Positions 43,501 through 53,560 of a DNA stretch of 64,000 bases are shown one piece after another. Source of the DNA: Watersipora subatra (taxonomy: Eukaryota; Bryozoa; Gymnolaemata; Cheilostomatida; Watersiporidae). The notes below the pieces were generated by a model. It ran no database searches and was not told the origin of the DNA. It saw only the letters and a program-made list of their open reading frames with translations. Both the position numbers and the translations under genes were made by a program. Numbering within the stretch: position 1 is the stretch's first letter; each line of letters begins with the position of its first letter. The stretch covers positions 4,258,001 to 4,322,000 of the forward strand of contig NC_088710.1 of the NCBI RefSeq assembly GCF_963576615.1, written 5' to 3'.

Positions 43501-46500
43501 AGTCGAGCTACCCTAAATTGTATTTGGAAGAGAATTCTTCTTCAAATATGTGAAGAAACCGTGCCATTGCTGTTTATATTTTTTTTTCTCACGATTTTTC
43601 ATGTAACTGATCTGTTGCATTATTTGCTGTTTCATTATTAATTTCTGCAATTTTTGGTATTTTATCATAACCTAAAATGTTTTCGATGTTTTAAGAGAAG
43701 AGCATACGAAATGTTTACTTTTTGTTTTCTGTTTTCATCATCAAAGAAAGAAAATGATTTATTAAAAATACACAAGGTTTATATCTACCCATTTTTATTT
43801 ATGGTATGTAGTATACTGTACAGTTTATCCCACTACCAAACACGAGCGAAGCGATTGTTTGGGAGATTTATGATAAATGCATATGTGCACACAACTCACG
43901 AAAATTATTCATCAACGGCCGTCGCAAATCCTTGTACCGAAATCTCATCAACAGATTTAACCATTTTTCAATAGAGTCGTTTAAGTATAATGACAATACA
44001 AAACACATATAAACCTATTTAAATATGTTACCAAGTCTTTATTATTTGTAGAAAATTTCCTAAATCTTACCCATCTGATCGGATTATACATAAATAGACA
44101 GATTAATTCGGCCTGAAATTGTTTTTAAAACTTGGCAAGCCTTATTTTTATCAAAATTAAGATCAGCGAATGAAACGCCGAGCGACAGAGAATGGAACCA
44201 TTAAGTCGTGTGCATTTCACAAAAAAAAAACGTGCACATTTGACCGGTCTATAGCATGGTCTAATTGCCGAAGGTTTCTGTAATTAGCGTAGAAGTACTG
44301 AAAAGTTTGTTTCTTTATTGCCGATTTTAAAGTACTTGACATTTTGGACACTTATAAGTACTTTGGTATTTCAGCTGATGTCCAAAGCAGTGAAAGTAAA
44401 GGAAATGACGATGATATTTTTTTAAGGACTTTTATGAGATTACTACAATATTTAATTACAAGAATAATTATTCGATTTTATAAGATTTAATTATAAGAAT
44501 AAGCATTCGAATTTACAAGATTGAAGTATTTAGTGACCGATGTTGGGTAATATGTTACTGTTATTATTTCTTCTAAATAGTTTTGTTAAATAGATTTTTT
44601 TTAAATCTATATAAATATCACAACTTCTTGATATTGTTAGCTATGATGTTTTGAAATGTAAACAAAATTGTGCATTGGTTTTCTATTATTACTGTATTAC
44701 TATATTAATAATATTGGTTATTCTAATAATATCAGTGCATTTTACTTCTAATATTGCATTTCTCCTATTGCGGGGGAAAGATATAAACATATAATCTTTT
44801 CCTTCCATTATTGCTGTTTGTTGTATATAATAACACCCAGTACATTACAGCTACCATTGCAGTTATCCTATTGCACTGCAGTGCCATTTGACTGCTAATA
44901 TTGCATTTCTCAACCATCAGTACCCTTTCTTTTTTCCAATATCACTTTGGTCGTGGGCTGTATGGCAGGGGAATTTCTAGCGGTGTAAAATGTTTAAAAA
45001 ATACTTTACTAAAGTTGTTTTCTCGGCTTGGACAGATTAAAATTTACACATATTAATTCTAATGGGAATAATTGTTTCAGATCTAGAACAACTCGGCTTT
45101 TGAACAACCACCTGGAACGGATTATGTTTAAGAACCGAGGCTCCACTGTATTTGTTATAATGGGACACTATCAGATCAGCTGCAATACTGGTAGAGTCAA
45201 ACCTCCACTAGCATTTATAATCACCTTTACACACGTAAAATTTGGAAAAAGTTTTGCATGGTACAAAGTAATTTTAACATATGATATACAAAACTTCTCA
45301 AACATTGCACTGGTTAACTAACAGTAAAAAAGATAGCAACACTAATAATAGAATGCAAAAATAATGAAATATATAGCCTAAGGGAAATTAATTTAAGCTA
45401 CTGTAATTTCAAGTAGAGATAGTATTGTAAAGGTCTGGCCCCGGTAGCTGAGCCAGCTTTACTTTCCTAACAAGGCGGTGCAGTCTGAACACTGGGCCTT
45501 CCCCTCGTCGGCCTGCCTGGCACACCTAGTGGTCTGGTCAGGCCGCGGCTGGTTGCCCTCAGTTCAGGCTCACTTGGAATGCTAACACGGCCTGCTCTCT
45601 GAGACCCTATCTTGGCTAGTCTAGGTCCCGGCTAGCTTACTGGAGGGCCTGATCTCCAATGCTATCGCATTTCTGATCAGGTCCGGTCGTAACGCAGCCA
45701 ACCCCTAGCCTTCCTTAGGTGTCTCCCAAAGCAGTTCGTACTTGAAGCCAGATCAGTTCCGGCAGAAGGATCCTTACTAAGCCAACCAGGCAGGCATCAA
45801 ACGTAGTCAGTTCGTAAGAATAAATGTAGTCTATTTAATATATATATAAGCACATGTGCAATACAGTGTTAACCGCATCGAATTCACAAGAAAAATCCCA
45901 ATGAGTTGGCCTGTGCCTTCTCCTTATATACGGTTTTACTCCGCCCACTTACATAATAATTATGTAACACCAAATGTGTTGTGGCAGGCCTGTGAGGCAG
46001 GCCTAGATAATAATATATAAGAGTATGCTGGCAGGCCTGTGAAGCAGGCCCAGAAACACAGTATTACATAACAGGGTCTGAAGAAGTACACACAAGAGTA
46101 TTACATAACTAGATAAAGGAAGCACACCTAAAGCCATCACAAGGAATATCGTTGTCTAAAACCAAGAATATGGCTAGTGTTTGTCCAGTCCTCCACACTA
46201 TAACACCAAATATACAGAATGCCGAGCCTCCTCTGGTGTTCAGGGGTCTCCAAGGTAACATCATTGTCTTAACACTTTAGATTTTGCATGAAATTTAGAC
46301 TTCTACATTTAGTTTTTTCATATTTTCATATAATACACTAGAAATTCCCTGTCATACAGCCCACGACCAAAGTGATATTGGAAAAAAGAAAGGGTACTGC
46401 TGGTTGAGAAATGCAATATTAGCAGTCAAATGGCACTGCAGTGCAATAGGATAACTGCAATGGTAGCTGTAATGTACTGGGTGTAAGTGTTATTATATAC

Positions 46501-49500
46501 AACAAACAGCAATAATGAAAGGAAAAGATTATATGTTTATATCTCTCCCCCAGCAATAAGAGAAATGCAATATTGGCCAATATTAGAAGTAAAATGCACT
46601 GATATTATTAGAATAACCAATATTATTAGTATAGTAATTAGAGATGCCCCGATTCTAACTTCACCAGCCGATTCAGATACCGATCCGATATACCGATTCT
46701 TATTGAAAAATAATCCGATTCAGATACCGATTCAGATCTTTTGTGTTGCATAGATAATTTTTAATTTTATTACACAAATATAATGCAAAGAAAATATAAA
46801 TATTGATGCATTTATTTGTTTGTATTTATGGAAAAAGATATACATGTATATTAAATTCACATACTGACATACCGTGCATCTAGTAACAAAACAGTCCATG
46901 TTTCTTGTAATCTGCTATTAATAATGGTAGTTACTGTTAGTGGTACATCTTTCTCTGTGATAATGAAGTCTGTCTTCTACTGCTGAACGAACTGATGCAC
47001 CGGTACAAGTTTAGAGCAAATAAACGTTTATCTAAATTACCGTTAGTGGTTCAATTATCTCAGTGTGACGTCCTTATCTTCCATCACTAGCGATGTAGCC
47101 AGTCGTACTGAAGAAGGATTCACTTGCAACAGATGGTGGAGGACAGGCTAAATACCGATAAGCCACTCAGGTTATTTTATGCGATGCAAACGATACATCA
47201 TATCATCAGGATCAAGAGAGATACGTAAATAACTTTATGCATGGACTGCTCAAATTACTTTCGTAATGCTAGTACATAGAAATGTTACACCGCAAGCACG
47301 CATTCTTGTTTCCATCATTGGTCTCTTGTTCGTGATTGGCTGCAATAAATCATATCGCTGTAATTGGGAAATACCGCACTTGTTGATTACGTCCTGTCTA
47401 AAGCCAAAAGATTCCTCAGCTGTGTTGACGTTTATCAGGCTATAGACATGAAATAGATTGTGTGACAGGCTTGGAATTCATTAGGTGAAAGTAAGGAACT
47501 TGCAGCTGATGATTTTTGATTAGTGCAGCAGGCTAAAATACGGTTTTCTGCTAAATAGTTGAACTGCAAAAAGTATCTGAAGTTTCCGATTTTTTAAGAA
47601 AAGATCGGCTGATACCGATTCAGATACTTAACACCCATATCGGCACCGATACCGATTCCGATATTGAAATCGGGGCAACTCTAATAGTAATAGTATAAAA
47701 CCAATGCACAATTTTGTTTACATTTCAAAACGTCATTATATAAACGTCTGTATATCATTGGAATACCAAAGTACTCGATTGTTTCTAAAAAGTCAGATAC
47801 TTTGAAATCGGCAAAGATGAAACGATTTCAGTACTCCTACGTTAGTGACAGAAACCGTCGACAATGCCATAGACTGGTGAAATGTGCACGTTATTTTTTC
47901 GCGAAATGCGCACGACTTAATGGTTCTATTCTCTGTCGCCCGCCGTTTCAATTTCCGGTCTTAACTTTTATTAAACCAAGCTTTTCAAGTGTTTTGTGAC
48001 GCTTTTCATCCTAATAAATCTGTCTATTTGTGTATAATCCGATCAGATGGGTAAGTTTTTAGAGAATTTTGATAATTTACAAAAACTTGGTAGCATATTT
48101 AAATAGGCCTAAATGTACTTTGTATCGTTATTATACTTTAACTAATCTACAAAACGATGGTTAAATTTGTTGATGAAATTTTAATACAAGGGTTCGTCTC
48201 ATTGTTGATGAATAATTTTCGTAAGTTGTGTGCACACGCATTTATTATAAAAACTCCCAAACTTCGCATCCGCTCATTTGGTTGTGGGATTATTTTTACA
48301 CCATATGTAACTTATTTAAGTGTTTATTATAGTTTTTAGACTCTGGAACAAATGAAACAAAAGAAAATATACGTTTATAAGAATATTTACTCCAACATGC
48401 AAACATTTCGATATAGGAAGCAAACACCGGAATGGAGTAACTTCAAACGTCGAGGTTTGACTATAACGAGACTGATGTACCTCGGTATGATGATTTGCTA
48501 GTTTCCAGCAAACTTCAACTTACGAGAAATCATGACAAAGTTTTTAGTTTATTCTCTAGGCCAGCAAAGTTAGAAGGACTAATACATTAACTCTGTAGCT
48601 CCTCGTAATCTCACATCTAATGCTGTCTATTATTCAAAGGATGACCTTGACACAAGATTTTAAAGCTTCGCATGCATCTTTAATTACAGCAGCAAAAAGT
48701 TGAGGCATTTTATTTAGTTGTTTTGCAAAAAAAGTAGGTCAAACAAATTTTTAACAAAGCCGGTAGTTGATGACCTAACATGGAACAGTTGGCAGTTATC
48801 AGTTAACCTGACTTATGATATTCCATAGAACATGCTCACCCTGGCAGCGCTCAAGTCAGAGATGACTTTCACCCTATCACTTCCTCCTGTGAACTGCCCT
48901 TGTAGTCTATAGAGCTGTAAATATACACATATCCTCATCTACACGTACTTATCCTTAGCTACATGTGTATTGATTACTATTTCTTTGATTATAAGAAACA
49001 TGGCCAGCTAACAAAATGCTTGGTCACATGCCCCACAAACTCATTCAGTTGTCTAGCTAATATCTGATGAGGAAATTCTGGCACAGAACAATATTTTGGT
49101 TTGTTTGGCAAACATGTTTCTAGATATGTATGCTTTAATTCCATTTCTTTAGGCGCTACTTTAGTCCCTGCAACGCCTATGCCATGTTTATGTTAGGCGT
49201 ATGCTTATGCTCTGCTTATGCCATGTTTATGTTAGGCGTATGCTATGCTTTTGCCGCGCTTATTACGCTTATGCCATGCTTCAGTAATGTTTATGCAAAC
49301 CTTATGCTGAGCTAATATGACACTAGTCACAGACACTTCGGTCTATTATCTTCTCAATGATATGATATCATCAAAATAAACACACATCACAAGTGTACTC
49401 GTCAGCCGCGCCAAGTTCCATGGCCTAAAAGTTTAAAACAGTCATTTTTAACCTCATGGCAGGTAGTGAGCCCTGTGCGAGTCATATGTACACGGATCGA

Positions 49501-52500
49501 ACTCTTCAAGGTTGGAAATGTACATATATCTATATATATATATATTTTTCAAAGTTTGTCGTCTGCTTTCTGTAGCTCTTCGGTATGTCCACCTATAGCT
49601 ATTCAAATCTTGGAATTAAAATTTCACATTCTACTGGACTTAAACTCACAATGATATTTGACAACCAATTTGTAACAACTGCAGTATTACAATCCAGATC
49701 TTTAACCACGAGCCCACGTAAGTTTTTGCAATTCTTCTCTTTTACTACATAACGTTTACATCCTTTATCGTTTTTACACCCAAATGACGTATTATTTCAA
49801 ACTCTATGTAACGCGATGCTTTTTCGCGTTTTCGTGAACTTTTATTTCTGGTTTTTCGTAAGGTTCAATTGCTAAATTGCGGTGAAGGTCAATACTTTTC
49901 ACGCAGACAACTGTATTATCTTGAGTAGGAATGGCTTCTATATTCTCTCATTGTTTGGTCAGACAAAGACAGTCTGATACCCCATTTTTTCATTTGTGCT
50001 AGCGTCCAGAGGTACCAGTATAGTTGTATTCAAAGTTTTGATGGATAGCTTATATGCTGTAACAGTAATCTTTTTTATACACACACACTTCTATGCACGA
50101 ATTGTTATTATTAATTCAACATATATTCAGAATTTTTATTTTGTTTTCTCAGTTCATATTAACTGTATCATTACCAAATCATCTTTTAGTGTAATCATTG
50201 CAAAACAGACTTAATTTAGCAATTACTTGCCAATTATTTCAAATTTATATTTAAACACTTTCATAGCTGTTTTATTTTTTAAAAATTTATTTAACCTGCA
50301 CAAAACATTTTTTTCATGATATGAAGTTTGAAAGGTAGAGTTGTTTGACCATGTTTAAAAACCTTCACAGTTGTTTTTATTTTCTCTCTTAATTTATTTC
50401 AATTACGCAAACATTTTTCTCGGGATATGCAGTTTGAAAATTAGAATGGCAAATGTTGTTATATGTTAAATACAAATAAATTTTCTGTGCAAAGACCTTT
50501 TTATTACCCAGGCAACGCCGGGTAGTACAGCTAGTATAAGTATATAAATGCAAATGTATATATTTGTATAAAAGAACACAATGCGATTATACTACATGGC
50601 TGTAAAATGCTTACTAACGTTATTGCACTGCTAATGCAACTACACTGATATCCAGGCTAAAATTTGCTGCCATTGCAACGCATTTTACATCTGGGCAGTG
50701 AGTAATTATCAATGCGCAGTTATGATTTTTTCGTCATGGTTGCAACCCTAATACCATTGTGATGCATTCCATCTCTTAAGACTGGTTCCCATATCGATTG
50801 CGAGACCCCGCTGGTAATTTTGCGCAGCAAAACGCTTGCGAGGCTAGGCTCGGCGACTTATGTTCACATAAAGCTGCACCGCTAATAACCGCATAACAAG
50901 TTTTCGCTCGCCATGCCATTTCGATAATGCTGACCTTCACCTGTACAGTGCATTTCGGGAAGGATTTGCATGCGGCTTTTCGCGAAATTTGAACAGCACT
51001 AAACTTTTGAGTTGCCGCCGGCAACTACCGGCAGTACTCGGCAGTATCCGGCGCGTAGGTTCATATTTCACCGCTGATAGCCTGCGGTGCTGTCGCCGGT
51101 GCTTTGCGGCGTATATGGGAACCAGGCTTTACATAACTATCTAGTGAGACATTTGATAATGCGGGGAGACAAAGCCTTACTTCCTCGTGACCTAAATATA
51201 TGCATATCTGTTTGAGGGTGACATACGCAAAGTTCTGTATTACATCAAATGTTTCAATGAATCTAAAATCTGACAACTTGTTTGTCATAATCAACCATAG
51301 GTCACTGATTTCAACACATTACTAATAGCTTTTACAACTTTTCAATAGAAAATGCAAAAGTGCAATCGTTTTCATAGAAATTATGCATCTATTATTGTTG
51401 TTACATTGAACTTTCTAGAGTATGATAACTAGTAGATCTGTGGAAGCCTGTACATAGAGCTAACCATTATGACATTTAAATGAGCCCCAAAAATGACGTA
51501 GAGCTATTTTTATAGAATAGTGCTATAACAGGTTGATACATTTTAGCTTGGGTTGAGAAACATTTTCTGTTTTGCAATTTCTTTCTAAAGATAAATTTCC
51601 ACTCTTTCTATCATGGTTGAACCTGGTTCCCGTATGGAATGCAAGACCCGGCGGCAATCTCGCGTAGTAAAACACTTGCGGCACTAGGCTTGGCAGCTAA
51701 TGTTCACATAAAGCTGCGTCCCTGATGATCGCCATAAAAATGGCTGCTAGTCATGCCGTCTCGAAAGTGCTGACCTTCACCTGTAAAGTGCATTTTGGGG
51801 AGGTTTTGCCTGCAGCTCTTCGCAAAAGTTTAACAGCCCTGCTGAACTCTTGCGTCGACCGTCGGCAACTACCGGCGGTACCTACTCGGCGCGTAGGTTC
51901 ACATTTTACTGCTGACAACACCGCCCTGCGGTGTTGTCGCCGGTGCTTGCGGCTTAAATGAGAACCATGTTTTAATGGTAAATGGACATCAGTAAAACTG
52001 CCATTTAAGCTAAAGAGTATAGACATACCTCAGTTTTCTTCACACGTGATAAGCTTTTAGCAGTTCAATTGGTCTAATGGCCAAATGAGTCAATAGCAAG
52101 CCAGCAAATTTTTTCTCTCACAAGGTATGCCTAGTCGTAGATAAAGGAAATAAAATGTCGTATTTTTATCAAAATCCTTGAAGCAGCCCTTTGAAATCTA
52201 TGGAATGCAATTGAACAGAGAGCAAGAACCTGACAAGCAGGTGATACTACGATTTACTGACAGGCAGCTTCTTAACAAAGAAAGTCTTAAATATGACCAT
52301 TTGTTTGCTTCCAAAAACCATAGACATCTACATATATGCTAGGGAGTTTAGGTAGGGCTTGCTGTGGTCTTTCAGTGTATAAATGTAAAGGCTACCTGCT
52401 GTGCTGTAAAAGGACCAGTAGATTTATTGATGACATCATGCTTGGAGACAGTCATGACTTTCTAAAAGAAAAGATGCAGATAAGTTTTCTGAGACATATT

Positions 52501-53560
52501 CTAAGGAGAATAGAGTAGGGGTAAGGAGAATAGTGGCGTGGGCTAACAAACCCAACAAAAGAGAGACACCAATACTACCATATACAATACTGTAGTACCA
52601 TATACTCATATCTCTAAATATGACAAGGTTACTACCATATACAGTACAGTAGTACCATATACTCATATCTCTACATACGTATAACAAGGTTACTACAATA
52701 TACAATACAGTAGTACCATATACTCATATCTCTAAATATAACAAAGTTACTACAATATACAATACAGTAGTATCATATACTCACATCTCTAAATATAACA
52801 AGGTTACTACCATATACAGTACAGTAGTACAATATACTCATATCTCTAAATATAACAAGGCTACCACCATATACAATCTACATGTAGTAGTACAATATCC
52901 TCATATCTCTAAATATAACAAGGCTACCACCATATACAATCTACATGTAGTAGTACAATATCCTCATATCTCTAAATATAACAAGGCTACCACCATATAC
53001 AATCTACATGTAGTAGTACAATATCCTCATATCTCTAAATATAACAAGGCTACCACCATATACAATCTACATGTAGTAGTACAATATCCTCATATCTCTA
53101 AATATAACAAGGCTACCACCATATACAATCTACATGTAGTAGTACAATATCCTCATATCTCTAAATATAACAAGGCTACCACCATATACAATCTACATGT
53201 AGTAGTACAATATCCTCATATCTCTAAATATAACAAGGCTACCACCATATACAATCTACATGTAGTAGTACAATATCCTCATATCTCTAAATATAACAAG
53301 GCTACCACCATATACAATCTACATGTAGTAGTACAATATCCTCATATCTCTAAATATAACAAGGCTACCACCATATACAATCTACATGTAGTAGTACAAT
53401 ATACTCATATCTCTAAATATAACAAGGCTACCACCATATACAATCTACATGTAGTAGTACAATATCCTCATATCTGTAAATATGAATATGGCAAGTTGTT
53501 TTAATTATTTCTCACACTTTTCATTAAGGCAGTAAGTTGTTCAAAAGCCTGATACTCCAT
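25485..53560 (-). CDS. Gene B: DUF4476-like, proline-rich protein, 10 coding exons, 327 aa
   Basis: A second complete copy. Exons are 53560-53516, 52461-52396, 48914-48840, 42275-42181, 40625-40529, 40107-40036, 34177-34004, 32863-32665, 26515-26416 and 25545-25485. All ten have the same lengths and phases as gene A, with no internal stop. Differences from A concentrate at residues 10-20 and in the proline-rich tail; the DUF4476-like core is nearly unchanged. The gene is about 12 kb longer than A because introns 2, 3, 6 and 8 hold extra mobile elements. Using later donors in the exon 8 minisatellite would add 13, 26, 39 or 52 residues. Role unknown; intactness suggests it is functional, but expression cannot be judged from sequence. 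Confidence 0.73.
26060..26310. repeat. ACAGCTACAG-type short repeats (gene B intron 9)
   Basis: Counterpart of 4010-4250, with a different number of TACAGCTACAGAACA units and a purine-pyrimidine CGCGCGCATGCACG stretch. Confidence 0.7.
26416..26515 (-). CDS. Gene B exon 9
   Basis: 100 nt, acceptor tttgtatgtag, donor GTGAGT. It keeps the PPAY motif; L replaces P after AYS. Confidence 0.72.
27321..27997. mobile_element. Nested MITE with CACTATGTTTCCAT ends
   Basis: CACTATGTTTCCATGATGCG at the left and CGCACCATGGAAACATAGTG at the right are inverted. About 0.68 kb inside the foldback element. Superfamily not determined. Confidence 0.75.
28012..28245. repeat. Cluster of three perfect hairpins
   Basis: AAGCAAAGATGTCCACTA / TAGTGGACATCTTTGCTT near 28013-28054; TTATTACTTTATTTA / TAAATAAAGTAATAA near 28168-28200; AGCTATGATTACAATAA / TTGTAATCATAGCT near 28205-28245. 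All lie within 240 bp. Confidence 0.85.
28360..28550 (+). mobile_element. Decayed Helitron-like 3' end
   Basis: ACTCGGGCAACACCGGGT hairpin followed by GTACAGCTCA resembles the ends at 17273 and 50534 but has lost the CTAG. The preceding AT-rich sequence is also similar. Confidence 0.45.
28698..29215. repeat. TTCCAT-based simple repeat array
   Basis: Alternating TTTCCAT, ATTATTTCCAT and AATTCATTTCCAT units over half a kilobase in the foldback element. The plus-strand open frame here is purely repeat. Confidence 0.93.
29801..32003. mobile_element. TTAA-site transposon, family 2 (nested, non-autonomous)
   Basis: TTAA at both edges (29801-29804 and 32000-32003), then AGATGTGGTTGCGTCAA and its exact complement. 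The 2.2-kb interior has only short open frames. The TTAA target suggests piggyBac-type mobilisation. Confidence 0.75.
31400..31482. repeat. GC-rich inverted repeat inside the nested element
   Basis: GATATACAGCCCCGCCC and GGGCGGGGCTTTTGGGAGGC with CTGTATATCG form an imperfect hairpin, much richer in G+C than its surroundings. Confidence 0.65.
32665..32863 (-). CDS. Gene B exon 8 (minimal form)
   Basis: 199 nt to the first GATG|GTCAAT donor, phase 1. The next minisatellite units carry a better GTCAGT donor at exon ends 32626, 32587, 32548 and 32509, all in frame, so longer forms ending with extra VPFDGQYFLPVIA repeats are possible. Confidence 0.68.
33375..33525 (+). mobile_element. tRNA-like SINE unit 1 (gene B intron 7)
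   Basis: Counterpart of 7612-7762 with the same A-box and B-box-like segments and CTTATTATAGT tail. Confidence 0.45.
33610..33777 (+). mobile_element. tRNA-like SINE unit 2 (gene B intron 7)
   Basis: Counterpart of 7850-7985. It has an extra run of short TTTAACCTTT repeats before the tail. Confidence 0.45.
34004..34177 (-). CDS. Gene B exon 7
   Basis: 174 nt, phase 0/0, donor GTAAGA. It begins AGPFQGPPPITSAMGPG. It has more substitutions than the DUF4476-like core but no length change. Confidence 0.75.
35730..36323 (-). pseudogene. Copia RNase H and connecting domain fragment
   Basis: A 197-codon open frame starting KDQGELHFILGMSMKQEKDN with KLYQSLVGSLLYLAVATRPD and STTGVAFLYAGN ... STAESEYIALFGATKEAVW, the usual Copia RT connection and RNase H. 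It ends before a complete C-terminus. Confidence 0.9.
36340..37500 (-). pseudogene. Copia reverse transcriptase, split by a hAT MITE
   Basis: The upstream half has CKWVFKAKFDHEENVDRFKG before 37281. The downstream half has MHQMDVVTAFLNGHINEELY (36607-36700) and YVDD at 36394-36405, the RT active site. Stops and frame changes separate the pieces. Confidence 0.83.
36719..37273. mobile_element. hAT MITE nested in the Copia polymerase
   Basis: Perfect 8-bp target duplication CTCTAAGG at 36711-36718 and 37274-37281. Ends CAGAGGTCAGGAACC and GGTACCCTACCCCTG are inverted. 555 bp with no transposase. The 8-bp duplication and CAG ends identify hAT. Confidence 0.92.
37833..38400 (-). pseudogene. Copia integrase core fragment
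   Basis: LHSDRGGEYTSNEFE (second catalytic D, just upstream of 38222) and RYSPEQNGVAERYNRTVCES (catalytic E) are clear, followed by a LPKSFWAEAV block and the CVVYSHIPDQLRQKFD end. A stop interrupts the FVSFIDD region near 38385, so the core is broken. Confidence 0.85.
38416..38640 (-). pseudogene. Copia Gag start fused to integrase N-terminus
   Basis: LDKLTGNNYTTWKFKFRHIL is a Copia Gag N-terminus. About 35 codons later the frame reads KTTKPLELVHTDVCGPMQ, the integrase region with the first catalytic D. The missing middle of Gag, zinc knuckle and protease shows a large internal deletion. Confidence 0.8.
38905..39515. repeat. 15-bp minisatellite, ~41 units
   Basis: Unit CGACTAGCATATGAA, almost perfect, with GTATATGAA variants at the left. 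Genes A (near 9882) and C (near 62190) have a single copy at the same point. On the minus strand it reads as MLVVH repeats, an artefact. Confidence 0.96.
40036..40107 (-). CDS. Gene B exon 6, tentative
   Basis: 72 nt, the same length and phase as gene A's tentative exon, donor GTAAGA. It reads HKTLAYRTCCCQVFLTPP then LATVLK. The acceptor is weak. Confidence 0.45.
40200..40500 (-). mobile_element. Right end of TA-site transposon (intron 5 of gene B)
   Basis: Counterpart of 10742-11026. The coding remnant here stops after SVFLV because of a local rearrangement around 40315-40335. Confidence 0.55.
40529..40625 (-). CDS. Gene B exon 5
   Basis: 97 nt, acceptor tatatccag, donor GTACAG. Only the final residue differs from gene A (Q for E). 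Confidence 0.77.
40679..41538. mobile_element. TTAA-site MITE, family 1, copy 4 (intron 4 of gene B)
   Basis: TTAA at 40675-40678 and 41539-41542, ends AGGTTGACTTGCAA and complement. Genes A (11199-11202) and C (63873-63876) have the empty site in matching sequence, with TTAA intact in C. Confidence 0.9.
41543..43213. other. Gene B intron 4 start, exon 4 and intron 3 part, otherwise unclassified
   Basis: Apart from exon 4 (42181-42275) this is intron homologous to 11203-12848. No other feature identified. Confidence 0.45.
42181..42275 (-). CDS. Gene B exon 4
   Basis: 95 nt, ending in phase 2 at GTAAGT. It encodes ILPMVAKDAEPIIKMG and YTGQKRDLVKLLA; three residues differ from gene A. Confidence 0.77.
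43214..45155. mobile_element. MITE with GAACCNCGGTTCTC ends, carrying an insertion (gene B)
   Basis: Left end TATAGTGGAATCTCGGTTCTC, right end GAACCGAGGCTCCACTGTA near 45135-45151. The interior is interrupted at 43828-44981. The uninterrupted counterpart is 12849-13635. Confidence 0.68.
43828..44981 (+). mobile_element. Unclassified element X, copy 1
   Basis: Starts CCCACTACCAAACACGAGCG and ends GCTGTATGGCAGGGGAATTT plus CTAG, inserted in the MITE at a point that is intact in gene A (near 13459). Interior very AT-rich. An inverted copy lies at 46329-48287. Confidence 0.65.
45430..46196 (-). mobile_element. LTR-like insertion (possible solo LTR)
   Basis: On the minus strand it starts TGTGGAGGACTGGACAAACA and ends GGCCAGACCTTTACA, so it has TG...CA borders, GC-richer sequence and a TATATAAGGAG motif. 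No coding region and no clear target duplication. It replaces the 52-bp array position of gene A. Confidence 0.5.
46329..48287 (-). mobile_element. Unclassified element X, copy 2 (inverted, with nested hAT-like element)
   Basis: Starts CTAGAAATTCCCTGTCATAC and ends TTTGGTTGTGGGA, the reverse of 43828-44981. The arms are homologous over hundreds of bases. The interior is extended by the nested element at 46639-47683. Confidence 0.65.
46639..47683. mobile_element. hAT-like element with AGAGATGCCCCGATT ends
   Basis: Left AGAGATGCCCCGATT and right AATCGGGGCAACTCT are inverted; subterminal CCGATTCAGATACCGAT repeats occur at both ends. This end type is common in animal hAT elements. Target duplication not resolved and no transposase seen. 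Confidence 0.65.
48288..48839. other. Gene B intron 3, exon-3-proximal part
   Basis: Homologous to 14563-15117. No feature recognised. Confidence 0.45.
48840..48914 (-). CDS. Gene B exon 3
   Basis: 75 nt, phase 0/0, acceptor atttacag, donor GTGAGC. It differs from gene A by one residue, T for M after LYRLQGQF. Confidence 0.77.
49529..50534 (+). mobile_element. Non-autonomous Helitron-like element (gene B intron 2)
   Basis: TC then TATATATATATATTTTTCAA at the left, and hairpin ACCCAGGCAACGCCGGGT then CTAG at 50531-50534 at the right. Same position as 16492-17273, so the insertion is ancestral. Confidence 0.6.
50779..51131. mobile_element. GC-richer MITE with GGTTCCCATAT ends (gene B, copy 1)
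   Basis: CTGGTTCCCATATCGATTGC to GCGTATATGGGAACCAGGC; counterpart of 17539-17881. Confidence 0.62.
51624..51974. mobile_element. GC-richer MITE with GGTTCCC ends (gene B, copy 2)
   Basis: AACCTGGTTCCCGTATGG to AAATGAGAACCATGTTTT, the same family 0.5 kb from copy 1. Gene A keeps only the first ~40 bp. Confidence 0.58.
52090..52295. repeat. Copy of gene-upstream sequence inside intron 2 of gene B
   Basis: The stretch from GAACAGAGAGCAAGAACC through CAGGCAGCTTCTTAACAAAG resembles 19940-20090 and 1675-1805, which lie upstream of the gene. Gene A intron 2 lacks it. Confidence 0.6.
52396..52461 (-). CDS. Gene B exon 2
   Basis: 66 nt, phase 0/0, acceptor cttttcttttag, donor GTAGCC. It starts KVMTV and then has the conserved SKHDVINKSTGPFTAQQ. 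Confidence 0.72.
52565..53478. repeat. Intron 1 tandem repeat, ~14 units of ~63 bp (gene B)
   Basis: The right-hand ten units are almost identical, with CTCTAAATATAACAAGGCTA and CAATCTACATGTAGTAGTAC; the left-hand units are shorter and more diverged. It ends about 40 bp from exon 1. Confidence 0.94.
53516..53560 (-). CDS. Gene B exon 1 (start codon)
   Basis: ATG at 53560-53558; 45 nt, phase 0, donor GTGAGA. It encodes MEYQAFEQLTALMKS. Sequence just upstream (53569 onward) is the same as position 1 of the window. Confidence 0.72.

Noticed and set aside
51061-51294. 77-codon minus-strand frame with LSDFRFIETFDVIQ
   Set aside because: Similar in gene A only up to that block, then the frames differ and no donor fits; not part of the ten-exon model.
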